Shown one piece after another: positions 1 through 12,117 of a stretch of 64,000 nt of DNA. The DNA comes from Watersipora subatra (lineage: Eukaryota > Bryozoa > Gymnolaemata > Cheilostomatida > Watersiporidae). The translations under genes and the position numbers were made by a program. Under the pieces are notes generated by a model, which was given only the letters and a program-made list of their open reading frames with translations, ran no database searches and was not told where the DNA came from. The stretch lies in contig NC_088714.1 in assembly GCF_963576615.1 (NCBI RefSeq), positions 682,001 through 746,000 on the forward strand, read 5' to 3'. Each line of letters starts with the position of its first letter. Position 1 is the stretch's first letter.

Positions 1-468
1 GTCTTCACTAATTACTATCAGTCACCACTAATTACTATTAATCACCACTAGTTACTATCAGTCACCACTAGTTATTATCAGTCACAACTAGCTACTATCA
101 GCCACCGCTAGTTACTATCAGTCACTGCTAGTTAATATCAGTCACCGCTAGTTACTATCAGTCACTGCTAGTTACTATTAGTCAATGCTAGTTACTATCA
201 GTCACCACTAGTTACTATCCGTCACAACTAGTTACTATCAGTCACCGCTAATTACTATCAGTCACTGTTAGTTACTATTAGTCAACGCTAGTTACTATCA
301 GTCACCACTAGTTATTATCTGTCAGCACTAGTAACTATCAGTTACCACTAGTTACTATCAGTCATCACTAGTAACTATCAGTCTTCACTAGTTACTATCA
401 GTCACCACTAGTTACTATCAGTCACCACTAGTTACGATCAGTCACCACTAGTTACTGTCAGTGAAGAG
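1..468. repeat. 20-bp minisatellite
   Basis: About 23 head-to-tail copies of a 20-bp unit (GTCACCACTAGTTACTATCA) with scattered substitutions. The array runs off the left edge of the window, so its full length is unknown. No gene is visible in it. Confidence 0.95.
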
Positions 469-489
469 TTTTTCTGTAGCTTTGAATTT

Positions 490-865
490 TATTTCATCTT
501 ATTTATTTACGTTTAGTCAAAGACTACTTTTGAACATAAAGGTACGATGACCCACAACTTATAATATATAAAGTGCATATTTAATATAATGTATATTTAT
601 GTTTTGTGATGGTGAAGCGAATGCGGTTTTGAGATTTTCAGGTTTGCCTTTGCTACGAGCACCTGTCATAGCTTGTCAAAGTTTAGGGAAGTATTTTTTT
701 CCAGTACAGCTCAAGTCAGTCTGATAAATGGCCCCTGGACTAGTGCACTCTCCTACTGTCAATACAGTAAAACCTATCAGTTCACAGGCCTATATTTTGT
801 TATCATCCACTCACTTCCTATCGAAATTTTTAACGAACAACAAAAAGGTTGCTATATTCCATGTC
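490..865. repeat. Dispersed repeat, copy 1
   Basis: This stretch aligns almost end to end with 5033-5372. Both share blocks such as ACTTATAATATATAAAG, GGGAAGTATTTTTTTC and CTATATTTTGTGAT-like ends, with small indels. Both copies directly follow a minisatellite. No terminal repeats or coding frame are evident, so the class is unknown: it could be an interspersed element or a local segmental duplication. Confidence 0.75.
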
Positions 866-1308
866 TCTCGTGCATTCATACTTTTGCAACAGGCAGCTAG
901 CTAATTGTTTAATAACAGCATTGCTAGTTGTTTAAGGTAAGGTGATTAACGCGTTTTGCATTGTTGTTGTTTTTTATAGATTTAAATTAATTTGCAGTCA
1001 TTTAATAAGTAGTACACTGGCTTTTCAAATCTAATTCTCGTATCACAATCTAACAGAAATACTCCCACATTTAAAACTACCAATTGTTAGGCTCACTACC
1101 AGGTTCGCTGCATTGAAACGACTGTGAGGCAAATTTGAAAACTAGTTGAGATATCTACATAAACCAGCAAGCACTTGACAACGAGTGTCCCATGGAGTCT
1201 AGAGTCCCTCCATTTCCATTCCTATTCTCCTCCCATTCCATTCCTACCGACTTCAGAGCAATGTTGCCATTATGTGGAGCAGATCAAGCAGATCTGATAA
1301 CATCAATA
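866..1308. other. Non-coding stretch, nothing recognised
   Basis: AT-rich unique-looking sequence between the dispersed repeat and the TA-flanked transposon. No convincing exon, RNA or repeat was seen on either strand. Confidence 0.5.
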
Positions 1309-2841
1309 CCCTAGGACACTTATATTTCGCTAGTATTTAGTTTCGTGAGTAGCACACAGACTAAAATTTCGCTGCAACTTAATTTCGCAGCTCTGATGAG
1401 TGCGAAAATATAGTGATGTGAAAATAAATACAGCGGAACAAACAAATTAGATTCCTCAGGTCCGGTCCTCTAGTAAAAAAAGTTTTTATATTTGCGACTA
1501 GTTTGTATTTGTAACCCGCAGGTATAAATGTATGGCAGAAATCGATAATTCAACGTGATCGCTTGCTGCCATTTGTTTCTTGGACTATCAATGACGTCTC
1601 GGTCCTTTCCGTCGTGACCGATATGGTACCGATATTATATCTCAAGTATTTATAGCAAGCGATGGCCATGGCACGTTTTGAGTTCACAATATTTCAAATT
1701 TAAAAATATTAAATACAGTACATGTCTCATAAAAAAGAAAATAGATAACAACCAACATCACAACCAGAACTGTATAACATGGTTGGACCTGGTGAGGGTT
1801 GTTATCGTTTTTGGTTGGCAGTAAAATTCATCACTACAATAAGTATTATTTAATTGTATGACTTCACCTACCAGACTTTCATCCTCATCAGTTACAAATT
1901 CGGTGACTAAACTGATATCATCATCTTCTTCGTTTGTCTTGGCTTTTCCAAAAAAACTTGTTATCTTAATTTGCTTTGCCATGCTGCTCATTCGGTGTAT
2001 TAACGAATTTACTAGAAATTTCCCAATGAGCTCAATCACACTCAAAATTATCTGCATTTCTAATATCACGATTTTGTTGTGGATATCAATGAACTACAGG
2101 GCCGTATTCCCTTGGACAGCTGGCCGGCTAAGACGCCCCAACTTTTTAGGAATTTCATAGTCCAACGGCTATAGAAAGGTTTTTATCGCTGTAGAATATC
2201 ACTTTATTCGAAGCCATAGATACAAACATCAACTTTTAGTAGTTCTTAGGCGTCATTATTATCTTCATCAGCGGCAAAATATTCTTGTTAACGACTTTTA
2301 TAAAGGTTTGCAAAATATCAAGTTTTAGCAAACATCTGCTTGCCCATATCCTACTTAATGAACTTAAAATAAAATCGGCAAAAATTATCTTTGTTAAAAC
2401 GCTTAAAAGAAAAAGATGTCTTCTTTCTGAGCTTTTTAACTGCATACAAGTTTTGCCTGTTTTAATTTTAAAATGTTTTGTCAGTCACATCAGCTAAAAC
2501 AAAGCAAATCTCAAAAAATAGAAAAATGTTGATACTTGCCAATAAAATCTTTTAAAACTTTACGTGAGAGGCCCGGCTGAGGCCCTACATAAGAGAAACC
2601 TGTTGGGAGCTTACAGCACCCCCCCTCCTTCTCCACACCCCAGACGTTCATAACTAGTCGTCTAACATTAGCCCCCCAACTTGCAACCAGTGAATACAGG
2701 CCTGTGTAGAACATAGCTATTTAATTTCGAATTTTCGCTAGTTCGTTATGATAGTTTAGTTTCGCGCATGAATTTTTCGCGTGATGATGACTCCGCGAAA
2801 ACGCGAAAGTTAGATGCCGCGAATACTTAAGTGTCCTAGGG
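1309..2841. mobile_element. Non-autonomous DNA transposon with TA target site
   Basis: The ends are inverted copies of CCCTAGGACACTTA, and the left end continues in TTCGC-rich sequence mirrored at the right end by GCG/CGCGAA-rich sequence. The dinucleotide TA flanks both ends (1307-1308 and 2842-2843), as expected for a Tc1/mariner/pogo-type target duplication. No transposase frame is visible, so this is non-autonomous. About 400 bp inside it (2140-2570) matches the body of the element at 19557-20717. The family assignment rests only on ends and target site. Confidence 0.7.
2140..2570. repeat. Core shared with the 19.6-20.7 kb element
   Basis: Blocks such as TCACTTTATTC, GCGGCAAAATATT, AAAATCGGCAAAA and AAAGAAAAAGATGTCTT occur here and, in the same order, at about 19697-20515. 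The copy at 19.7 kb is interrupted by a foldback insertion that is absent here. This one therefore shows the uninterrupted arrangement. Confidence 0.75.
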
Positions 2842-3534
2842 TAAATTAATTGCCTTCTTTATCTTCTCAGCATAACTTGTAACAATTAGCAACTGAGGCC
2901 ACGCACATTCCACCCGGTCTATGGCGGGTGAACAATTTGTCAGCAAATGCATAAAAAAGTTACGTGTGTTTGCTGCTAACTTGACCATCTGCTACAGAAG
3001 AGATTGTTGCAGCCAGACAATAGCCTCATAGATAATAAATAAGTTATGGCTGCCTTTCTGCCAGGAGCTACTAGAAAAACTTGAGGCAGCCTGCTGCTAA
3101 TTACAAGTATTTAAATAAAGGCTCCTATGTAGGTCGCTAGGCTGCCTTTGCTCTGAATTGTCAGTGCCAATGATGATTGCAAGAGTTGAAAACTGTTCAA
3201 CTTTTGCAAGTTGCATTCAACAGAGGTACAGCTGCCAGGGTATTGCTGCGGTGATGGAAACCTGCTTTAATTCTGTAATCGGATTAATCTCCAATATGGC
3301 TTTGGGGTATTACTGGTTGATGGCATTCGAACTGAATCCTATAACTTGCATCTGGTATCTCAGAAATCAGCCATACATTACTAAGTTATTAGTTATTAAC
3401 CTCACTGTAGAGGTGAAGGTCATTTCTAATGGTGAGTTGATTTACTGACTGCACTCCTTTGATGTAGGCGGAAATATTAGAGCTTGCACTCTGTACTTAA
3501 TAGCATCTCTAAATTCCTTCAGTATGGTTACGCC
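2842..3534. other. Non-coding stretch
   Basis: Contains an open frame of about 96 codons on the plus strand (3158-3448) with no recognisable domain and no flanking splice signals. I do not regard it as a gene. Nothing else was seen. Confidence 0.45.
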
Positions 3535-3725
3535 TATCCATACAGCATGAGGCAGCATGAGACACGCCTACCCATACAGCATGAGGCATGCCTACCCATA
3601 CAGCATGAGGCACGCCTACCCATACAGCATGAGGCAAGCCTCCTGACTCTGGAGGGGGCCTACCCATACAGCATGAGACACGCCTGCCCATACAGCATGA
3701 GGCACGCTTCCTGACTCTGGAGGGA
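3535..3725. repeat. 24-bp minisatellite, compound
   Basis: About seven copies of a 24-bp unit containing CCTACCCATACAGCATGAGG, interrupted twice by a shared TCCTGACTCTGGAGGG block. That spacing suggests a small higher-order repeat. Confidence 0.9.
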
Positions 3726-4399
3726 CCTCGTCAGTGACTAAATGAGCTTAGGCTGATACAGCTGAAACCAAACACCCACTTTTGTCTCTCAAGTGGAATC
3801 TTGATGGTCTGAGGAACAAGCTAGCGGCTAATGAAAGGTCTATCGCGTTCAAATCTCTAAAACTTCTATGATGGGATATGCAGGCTAATTTTCAAAACTA
3901 TGTAAAGAGAAGGTATATATACACAGCAAATACATTATATAAAGTTGCATGCGTCCAAAGGCGGGGAAAAGATCAACTTGAGAGACTGGTTCCAAAGTAA
4001 CTCTATATCAATTGACTTACAAGCCAGCTTTTATTTGTGACCTGATACAGTTTGACTTTGCTGATCCAATGAAGTTTCTTAGGGTAGAAGAGTTTATCAA
4101 CAGTAATATCAGAATGACAAACAAGTAATAAGACGTAATCTGATGCTGACTTAACTTGGATGTTGTCTCTACTATTAGCAGGAATCTGATTTCGGATTTT
4201 CTGTCCTTTGCAAGTTGTAAGCCATTTTGTATGAATATAGAACTTGCTATAGAAATGAGTACTTGCTAAATGAGGAAAGGAATATGTATCTGTAGCAGAT
4301 CTGTGTCCTCAACATGTACTATAAAGGCATCAGTTTACATTTAGCACAACCAGAGCTTGAAAATACTCAGAAATTTTCTTGTGATCAGGTTTTAGACTG
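3726..4399. other. Non-coding stretch
   Basis: No exon, RNA gene or clear repeat was recognised on either strand between two minisatellites. Confidence 0.4.
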
Positions 4400-5020
4400 A
4401 AGCAGTAATGGGTCATGATTGTACACGAGGTGAGTGTCTCATAAAGCAGTTATGAGTCATGAGTGTACTCAAGGTGAGTGTCTCACGAAGCAGTTATGAG
4501 TCATGAGTGTACTCAAGGTGAGTGTTTCATGAAGCAGTTATGAGTCATGAGTGTACTCAAGGTGAGTGTCTCATGAAGCGGTTATGAGTCATGATTGTAC
4601 ACAAGGTGAGTGTCTCATGAAGCAGTTATGAGTCATGAGTGTACTCAAGGTGAGTGTCTCATGAAGCAGTTATGAGTCATGAGTGTACTCAAGGTGAGTG
4701 TTTCATGAAGCAGTTATGAGTCATGAGTGTACTCAAGGTGAGTGTCTCATGAAGCAGTTATGAGTCATGAGTGTACTCAAAGTGAGTGTCTCATGAAGCA
4801 GTTATGAGTCATGAGTGTACTCAAAGTGGGTGTCTCATGAAGCAGTTATGAGTCATGACTGTACTCAAAAGTACAGTACAGGTAAGTATCTCAAAAGGTA
4901 GCTATGAGTCCTGACTTCACTCAAGGTGATTGCCTCAAAAAAGCAGCTATGAGTCAAAACACTGTACTCAAGGTGAGTGTCTCATGAAGCAGCTATGAGT
5001 CAAAACACTGTACTCAAGTG
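4400..5020. repeat. 44-bp minisatellite
   Basis: About 13 copies of a 44-bp unit (core GTGAGTGTCTCATGAAGCAG then TTATGAGTCATGAGTGTACT). The array is most regular in the middle and degenerates towards 4870-5020. Confidence 0.95.
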
Positions 5021-5032
5021 TCTTTACTTTTA

Positions 5033-5372
5033 CTTTTACTTTATCTTATTTATGTTGTTAAGTTGTAGAGGGTGGAATAACCTACTACTTATAATATATA
5101 AAGTATATATTAAATATAATATGTGTTTATGATTTCTAGTGAAGCAAATGTGATATTGAGATTGATAGGTTTGTCTTTGCTAAGAGCACCTGCCGTAGCT
5201 TGTTAGAGTTCAGGGAAGTATTTTTTTCTAGCACAGCTCAAGTCATCTGATAAATGGTCCCTGGAATAGTGCACTCTGCTGTCAATACAGTAAAATCTGC
5301 CAATTCATATGCCTATATTTTGTGATCTTCCATATTACTTTCTATTGAAACGTTTATCAAACACAAAAGGTT
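5033..5372. repeat. Dispersed repeat, copy 2
   Basis: Partner of 490-865, in the same orientation, with a few small deletions. Like copy 1 it lies immediately after a minisatellite. Confidence 0.75.
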
Positions 5373-5429
5373 TCCCATTTTTTTCAGCGATGAGCTTAGG
5401 AATTATGTCTCTATGGGCAATAACTTTAT

Positions 5430-6045
5430 GGATGCAAAGGCTGTGGGTGTTGTGGCTTGAGAGTATGTGGGTGATGAGTGTGTGGGTGATAAACTTGTGG
5501 ATGCTGTTGGTGATGAGTCTGTTTGTGCTGTGGGTTATGAACCTGTAGGTGCTGTGGGTGATGGATCTGTGGGTCGTGTGGGTGGTTAGTCTGTGGACGA
5601 TGACTTTGTGGGTGATGAGTCTGTGGATTATGAGCCTGTAGTTGATGAGTCTGTGGGTGATGAGTCTGTGGGTGCTGTGGGTGATGAGTCTGTAGGTGAT
5701 GAGTCTGTGGGTGACGAGTCTGTGGGTGATGAGTCTTTGGGTGATGAGTCTGTGGGTGATGAGTCTGTGGGTGATGAGTCTGTAGGGGATGAGTCTGTGG
5801 GTGCTGTGTGTGATGAGTCTGTAGGTGATGTGGGTGATGAGTCTGTGGGTGATGAGTCTGCAGGTGATATGGGTGATGAGTCTGTGGGTGATGAGTCTGT
5901 GGGTGATGAGTCTGCGGTTGATGAGTCTGTAGGTGCTGTGGGTGATGATTCTGTGGATGCTGTGGCTGGTGAATTGGTAAGTGATAATCCCGTAGGTGAT
6001 CGGTCTGTAGATGACGATTATGAGGATGTTGATCCTTTGGGTGAT
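5430..6045. repeat. 15-bp minisatellite, open on both strands
   Basis: Roughly 35 to 40 copies of GATGAGTCTGTGGGT and variants. Because the unit is 15 bp and lacks stops, long frames exist on both strands: an acidic VGDES repeat on the plus strand (5593-6063) and a HPQTH repeat on the minus strand (5426-6157). This follows from the unit length and is not by itself evidence of a protein. Confidence 0.9.
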
Positions 6046-6239
6046 CCATCCAGTTGTTACTAAATAATTTTGTACTTTTTAAGTTTTCTTTGTTGAAAAT
6101 TATTTTATTGTTGCGTAATGTTGAGCTAATACAATGCATATTTTCATTTTTAGTCAAATTGAAGAGTTACTAGAAAGCAATGCGTGTCTATTTGTTTGAT
6201 TGCAGTCTGTTGATAGTCGTGTGATCTAAATCAGGTCTC

Positions 6240-6450
6240 TCCGGAAGTCTGACTACAGTGCTGTGATTCGAGTCAACTCATAATACAGCGTGACTGCAGA
6301 TATGGGATTTGAGCCAACTGATGATGCACCATGACTGCAGGTATTTGATTTGGGCCAACTGATGATGCACCATGACTGCAGATATGTGATCTGGGTCAAC
6401 TCATAACGCAGGTGACTGCAGGTATGTGATTTGGGTCTTCTCTTTCATGC
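6240..6450. repeat. Degenerate tandem repeat of about 60 bp
   Basis: Three to four diverged copies sharing the blocks GACTGCAGATATG, TTTGGGCCAACT and GATGATGCACCATG. Confidence 0.7.
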
Positions 6451-6503
6451 AGTTTGACTACTAAACCAAAAAATGTTTATTCTTTCTTTTATTGTAAAAT
6501 GTG

Positions 6504-6808
6504 CACTTGCTGAGTATGTTTGGCTGGTGTTTATTGCAGGATCTCGAGACACCTCGAGACATGTGCACCTCTAGGATTGACCACTTGCTGAGTATGTTTG
6601 GCTGGTGTTTACTGCAGGATCTCGAGACATGTGCACCTCTAGGATTGACCACTTGCTGAGTATGTTTGGCTGGTGTTTACTGCAGGATCTCGAGACACCT
6701 CGAGACATGTGCACCTCTAGGATTGACCACTTGCTGAGTATGTTTGGCTGGTGTTTACTGCAGGATCTCGAGACACCTCGAGACATGTGCTCCTCTAGGA
6801 TTGACTAG
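6504..6808. repeat. 78-bp minisatellite
   Basis: About four copies of a 78-bp unit starting CACTTGCTGAGTATGTTTGG and containing CTCGAGACACCTCGAGAC. One copy lacks one of the two CTCGAGAC modules. Confidence 0.9.
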
Positions 6809-6880
6809 ATTGTTCAACAAACAAATCTATTAGAAGTGAAGCAAGGATGTTTGAGCACAAACAAATACAATGTCCATATT

Positions 6881-7080
6881 CTTTACTTACACTGCCGTAG
6901 GTACTACTTACCTTCCTCCTGTCGAAAGCTCTTTACTTACACTGCCGTAGGTACTACTTACCTTCCTCCTGTCGAAAGCTCTTTACTTACACTGCCGTAG
7001 GTACTACTTACCTTCCTCCTGTCGAAAGCTCTTTACTTACACTGCCGTAGGTACTACTTACCTTCCTCCTGTCAAAAGCA
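6881..7080 (-). repeat. Four-copy 50-bp array of a 5' splice site
   Basis: Four almost identical 50-bp units (6881, 6931, 6981, 7031). Read on the minus strand, each holds the last codons of the DUF885 exon (GACAGGAGGAAG) followed by the donor GTAAGTAGT. The unit touching the exon (7031-7080) differs slightly from the other three, which look like later copies of one another. Use of any but the exon-proximal donor would run into the TAA in the next donor's GTAA, so only the donor at 7060-7061 fits the reading frame. Confidence 0.9.
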
Positions 7081-7274
7081 GCATAATTCCACTCTTCAAC
7101 CTGGTCTTGGTACTTGGCAATTCCATGGTCAAGAGCATAGCCAGGGTTCTCTCTCAGCCGAAAGTCATAGTAATCCTCTATAAAGTTATTGGCTGCATCC
7201 TTGCTCACATCGCTACCACTAAGCGGTTTGAAGGTGGCTGCAGAAGTTAAGCTGATGATGAACAATGGAAACAA
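7062..7274 (-). CDS. DUF885-family protein, one exon (partial gene)
   Basis: The exon encodes 71 residues ending at a GTAAGT donor in phase 0. The segment FIEDYYDFRLRENPGYALDH followed by GIAKYQDQVEEWN resembles the N-terminal part of DUF885 proteins, where a Tyr/Phe-rich helix precedes an RxxPxxAxxxGxxxY motif. Known members in bacteria and animals are usually about 550-650 residues and carry an HExxPGH motif, suggesting a metallopeptidase; that region is not in this exon and I found no further exons downstream to position 1. The first 12-13 residues (MFPLFIISLTSA) are hydrophobic and may be a signal peptide. Alternatively the exon may begin at the acceptor TTCTGCAG just before CCACCTTC (about 7239). 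The substrate is unknown. Confidence 0.6.
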
Positions 7275-8107
7275 AGTATGACCGCTTTGAGGACAGGGTT
7301 AAATTTACAAAACCAAGTGATACCTTTTCCCGTAACACATAGACGCTTATCAATAGAATAAGTTTCAAATTTTTAAAAGCTTCATTACCAGCAAAGTTGC
7401 AAGAGACAAGCGCATATTGCAATTGAAAAGTTGAAAATGCTACTTTGGTGGTGACCTACCTAGCTACAACAGTACACCAACCAACCTTATTTATGGTTTC
7501 TGGTATATAGAACTTAAAAATCACAATATTTTTTGAGCGATTCATGTTCGTTTGCTTTGAACTGGGAGCGGAAAGAATTTCTAAAACATTCAAATAATTG
7601 TACTTTTCATGGGAGCATTCTATGATAGGGGTAAGGTTATATGAGAAAACCAGAAAATACCATTAAATTGCAAACCATATAACATTTGCATCATCAAAAC
7701 CTGGAAAAGCCATAAAATTGTTGCTTTTTAAAAATTTAGGTGAGTGAATAGCTTTATATATGCAAGAAGTTAGGTGCTAACATAAAAATCCTTTCAATTC
7801 TTGTCTTTAGTAAGACTAGAAACAGTTATTCCCACTACGGCAACACCTGAAGTGAGACAGGGTATAAACAGTGATATATTTGTTCTGATAGTTTGCTGAG
7901 GTGTGAGAGACTCATCAAGGACATCAAAAGTGTTTTAATTGCTGTCTAAAGGGTGCAGAGTAGGGTTAGCAGCAACAACAGTTCAGAAAAGTTATCAAAA
8001 GCGACATGATTTCCAATATTAGTTGACGCATCACTTTTCCCAAGCATCTGATGAATGGCAGCAATGACGCTGTATGACATGTTGCCGAAGTTAGCAACGG
8101 AAGTCAA
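7275..8107. other. Non-coding or undetected exons
   Basis: Lies upstream of the DUF885 exon in the gene's own direction. No convincing exon was found. A minus-strand frame around 7980-8100 is open but unrecognised and has no clear splice sites. Confidence 0.4.
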
Positions 8108-8885
8108 TTAAACAGTAATACGTACAGTACGTACAATACGTACAACACATACAATACATACAATACATACACTACGTACAATACATACAATACGTACAAC
8201 ACGTACAATACGTACAATACATACAACACGTACAACACATACAATACATACAACACGTACAACACGTACAATACATACAACACATACAATACGTACAACA
8301 CGTACAATACGTACAACACATACAATACGTACAATACGTACAACACGTACAATACATACAACACATACAATACGTACAACACATACAATACGTACAATAC
8401 GTACAACACATACAACACGTACAATACATACAACACGTACAATACGTACAATATGTACAACACATACAATATGTACAACACGTACAATACATACAACACG
8501 TACGATACGTACAATACGTACAACACATACAATATGTACAACACGTACAATACATACAACACGTACAATACGTACAATACGTACAACACATACAATATGT
8601 ACAACACGTACAATACATACAACACGTACGATACGTACAGTACGTACAACACGTACAATATGTACAACACGTACAATACATACAACACGTACGATACGTA
8701 CAATACGTACAACACGTACAACACGTACAATACGTACAATACATACAACACGTACAATACGTACAACACATACAATACGTACAACACGTACAACACGTAC
8801 AATACATACAACACGTACAACACGTACAATACGTACAATACGTACAACACATACAATACGTACAATACATGCAATACGTACATGT
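8108..8885. repeat. 9-bp minisatellite, about 86 copies
   Basis: Continuous 9-bp repeat (ACGTACAAT and ACATACAAC variants). The 9-bp period gives stop-free frames of 150-300 codons on both strands (for example YVL and TYN repeats). These are a by-product of the period, not genes. Confidence 0.95.
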
Positions 8886-9672
8886 ATACTGGAATTGTGA
8901 TTGAGGAAGTAACAAGGCAAAAGAGCTAAAAAAATTTGAAGACTTTCTGCTAAATCATTCAAAAAGGAACAGAAATTCTCAATAACGGGATCCTCAGTTG
9001 AAACTACAAGCAAGTACATGTAATGGATATTCTTTTAAATATTTTGACTAGTCCAGTAATTTGTGAGGCTAACAAACTTACTTTTGAGAAATAAGGTTAT
9101 ATGATTATATTGGTACAGAATGTATTATTTTGTACAGGTTACTGCTACACCGTGGTTTTAACAACTTTTTTATGATCTACAAATACATTTGTTCAAGTTA
9201 GAATGTTTGGCTAAATGAACTAGTGTAATCTTTTCTGGGTACCCGTTTAGCAACACAAAATACACATCAGCTAATTGTTGTCTAAACTGAATAACTAACC
9301 AGTGACCAGTCATTTATATTAAGTACTAAATTTTGTTAGATATTATATCACCAGTATTTCCCTACTCTGTAGGTTTGTTTTGTACTTGCATTTTTACACA
9401 ATCATTTTATAAAACATTCAAGTACAAAAAATGGAAATAACAATATCAATGGTGCAATAGCATGAGACGGAAATGAGTAACAGAGTAGGGAAATGCTGGT
9501 AATATAATATTTAATACAATTTAGTATATAACATTAAGGACGAGCACCACTAGTTGGCTATTCAGTTTAGATAACAACTACCAGCTGATCTGTATCTTGT
9601 GTTGTTAGACAAGTATAACAGAAGTGGGCAGAAAAAGGTAAAAAGTTGTCACAACTACGGTGTATTAATAAT
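8886..9672. other. Non-coding stretch
   Basis: A minus-strand open segment at about 8890-9010 (reading STEDPVIENFCSFLNDLAES) has protein-like composition. It lacks a recognisable family and runs straight into the 9-bp array, so I leave it uncalled. Nothing else was seen. Confidence 0.35.
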
Positions 9673-9805
9673 CTGTACACAATACACATGCTGTACACAA
9701 TACACATGCTGTACACAATACACATGCTGTACACAATACACATGCTGTACACAATACACATGCTGTACACAATACACATGCTGTACACAATACACATGCT
9801 GTACA
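9673..9805. repeat. 18-bp minisatellite
   Basis: Seven to eight near-perfect copies of CTGTACACAATACACATG. Confidence 0.95.
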
Positions 9806-10075
9806 TAAACTAAGGCTATAATCGTATAGCCTTAGTTTTTATAAGTCACCGACTCTCACAACATTCCAAGAATCCTTAGGCTAGCCCATTACTGATCATT
9901 TCTAAGCTTCATTCATTGAAAATTTACTAACATGATGCCATCGAAATGGCAAGGACATCACTCTCTCTTTCGCAGACAGCTGAGACACGCATATATGTAC
10001 GGTTATGGCTATGAAACCACTAATATAACTATTGTTATAGCTGCCTATATAGCTATGGCTGTCTAGAAAGCAATA

Positions 10076-10240
10076 GCTTTATATATTATAGTTATAGCTG
10101 TCTATTTAGCTATAGCTGCCGATTTAGCTATAGCTGCCGATATAGCTACAGCTGTTTATATAGCTACAGCTGTTTATATAGCTATACTGTCTATATAGCT
10201 ATACTGTCTATATAGCTATACTGTCTATATAGCTATAGCT
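10076..10240. repeat. Tandem repeat of about 20 bp (TAGCTATA-rich)
   Basis: Eight or so copies of a unit like GTCTATATAGCTATA with variable ends. Confidence 0.85.
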
Positions 10241-10489
10241 GTGCGGTTCAATATATATTGATTATGAAGCAGCAGAACTATGTACTTACGAAATAATAGT
10301 AGCAAGCATATCGACAGCATTCTCATCTCAACTATTTCCGCTGGCAACCTGATGCATATATGCGCTGCCAAATCTTCATATGCAAGTGAAGGCCCACATA
10401 TGCATACAAATGTTGATCTGTAATTGGACACGCCTCATCACATTTACTGTGGCATATCTATTCACCTCAGTGCTAACCAATGCTTTTCA

Positions 10490-10735
10490 TCCTGGCATGA
10501 ATTATAGACAGAGAGTAGGTATTTAGGTACGTATCCCTTGCTGTAGAGATAGCACAGCGATCATGAATTGTAGACAGAGAGTAGGTATGTAGGTACATAT
10601 CCCTTGCTGTAGAGATAGCGCAGCGATCATGAATTGTAGACAGAGAGTAGGTATGTAGGTACATATCCCTTGCTGTAGAGATATATATATCATGAATTAT
10701 AGACAGAGAGTACGTATGTAGGTACATAGAGTGTA
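10490..10735. repeat. Tandem repeat of about 60 bp
   Basis: Nearly four copies sharing ATGAATTGTAGACAGAGAG and TATCCCTTGCTGTAGAGATA. Confidence 0.9.
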
Positions 10736-10805
10736 CCTACTGTAGAGTGTAGAGATAGCACAGTGATCATGCCAAGACAGATCAGCGATAGTCAGTTCAA
10801 ACTGT

Positions 10806-10975
10806 GACATGTCTACTACTGACATGTCTACTACTGACATGTCTACTACTGACATGTCTACTACTGACATGTCTACTACTGACATGTCTACTACTGACAT
10901 GTCTACTACTGACATGTCTACTACTGACATGTCTACTACTGACATGTCTACTACTGACATGTCTACTACTACTAC
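10806..10975. repeat. 15-bp minisatellite
   Basis: Eleven exact copies of CATGTCTACTACTGA followed by a short ACT run. The near-absence of substitutions points to recent expansion. Confidence 0.95.
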
Positions 10976-12117
10976 TACTGAGCTAAAATCTATAAATAAC
11001 TTATTTGTTTACACAGCTGAGGATCTGTCCTCGTTTTACTGTTTTGTACCAAGTTAATTATCTTGTGGTCTCTTACACAAACAGAGGGCATATCATGAGG
11101 TTGTAGCAGCTGTAAACATGGACATATGTTTATGTTTCCTAATAGGAGTTATAGTATGCATTACATTGTATCTTAAGGTAAAGATACTTTGTATCAGTAA
11201 GGTAAAAGCTACAGCATCCACTAGCTGACCTTTGACCTTACTGACTTGCAGTAGTTTTTACGTTTTATATTTAATAATCATAGCTAGTTGAAGCAAATTG
11301 ATTGGTTGACGTAATTCTCAACTACTTGATTATTGTTGGTGTATACATACATAAAGTTTCTGCACAGAAAATTTACTTTTTATATAACATATATCAACAA
11401 ATACCATTCTAACTTTCAAACTTCATATCATGAAAAAAGCGTTTTGTGCAGTTTAAATAAATTAAGAGAAAAAATAAAACAACTGTAAAGGTTTTCAAAC
11501 TTTGTCAAACAACTGTAACTGTCAAACTTCATATCATGAGGAAAATGGTTTGTGCGGGTCAAATAAATTAAGAAACCAATTAAAACAACTACAAAATTAT
11601 TTAAAGATAAATATGAAATAATTAGCAAATGATAGCTAAATTAAGTCTGTTTTGCTATGATTACGATAAAAGACGATTTGGTAATGATATAATTAATATG
11701 AACTGAGAAAACAGAATAAAAATCCTGAATATGTTGAATTACTAACAATTCGTGCATAGAAGTGTCTGTGTGAATAAAAAAGGTTACTGTTACAGTAGAA
11801 GCTATTCTTCAAAAATTTGAATACGACGATACTCATCCCTCTTGTTACTGTCTATGAGATACTGGTAAAAATCAGATATCGGACTGTTTTTGTCTGGTAC
11901 TAACGCACATTTGAAATTGAAACGGCCCATTTAAAAAATACAAATTAAAAAAACAGGTAATAGTAGGAAAAAATTAGTTTTTAAACAATTTCAAAAAATA
12001 GTAAATGCTAAAGGTGATATTAGTTAATAATCAAAAGTGCACATTTGGCGCGTAATTTTGCACCGTATGCGTGTGCATGCGGTATACATGGTATATGATA
12101 AGAGCAATAGAATGCAA
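10976..12117. other. Non-coding, with an old interspersed repeat at 11345-11640
   Basis: From about 11345 the sequence matches the AT-rich interspersed family seen at 13.5, 31.5 and 36.6 kb (blocks CATATCATGAAAAAAG, AAATAAATTAAGAGAAAA). The rest is unrecognised. Confidence 0.5.

Noticed and set aside
3158-3448. A 96-codon plus-strand frame
   Set aside because: No recognisable domain, no splice signals, and composition like the surrounding non-coding DNA.
5426-6157. A 243-codon His/Gln/Pro-rich frame and the opposite acidic VGDES frame
   Set aside because: Both come from a 15-bp repeat without stops. There is no flanking domain, splice site or promoter that would favour a real protein on either strand.
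8104-9019. Overlapping frames of 150-300 codons on both strands
   Set aside because: A 9-bp repeat gives open frames in every register. The peptides are three-residue repeats.
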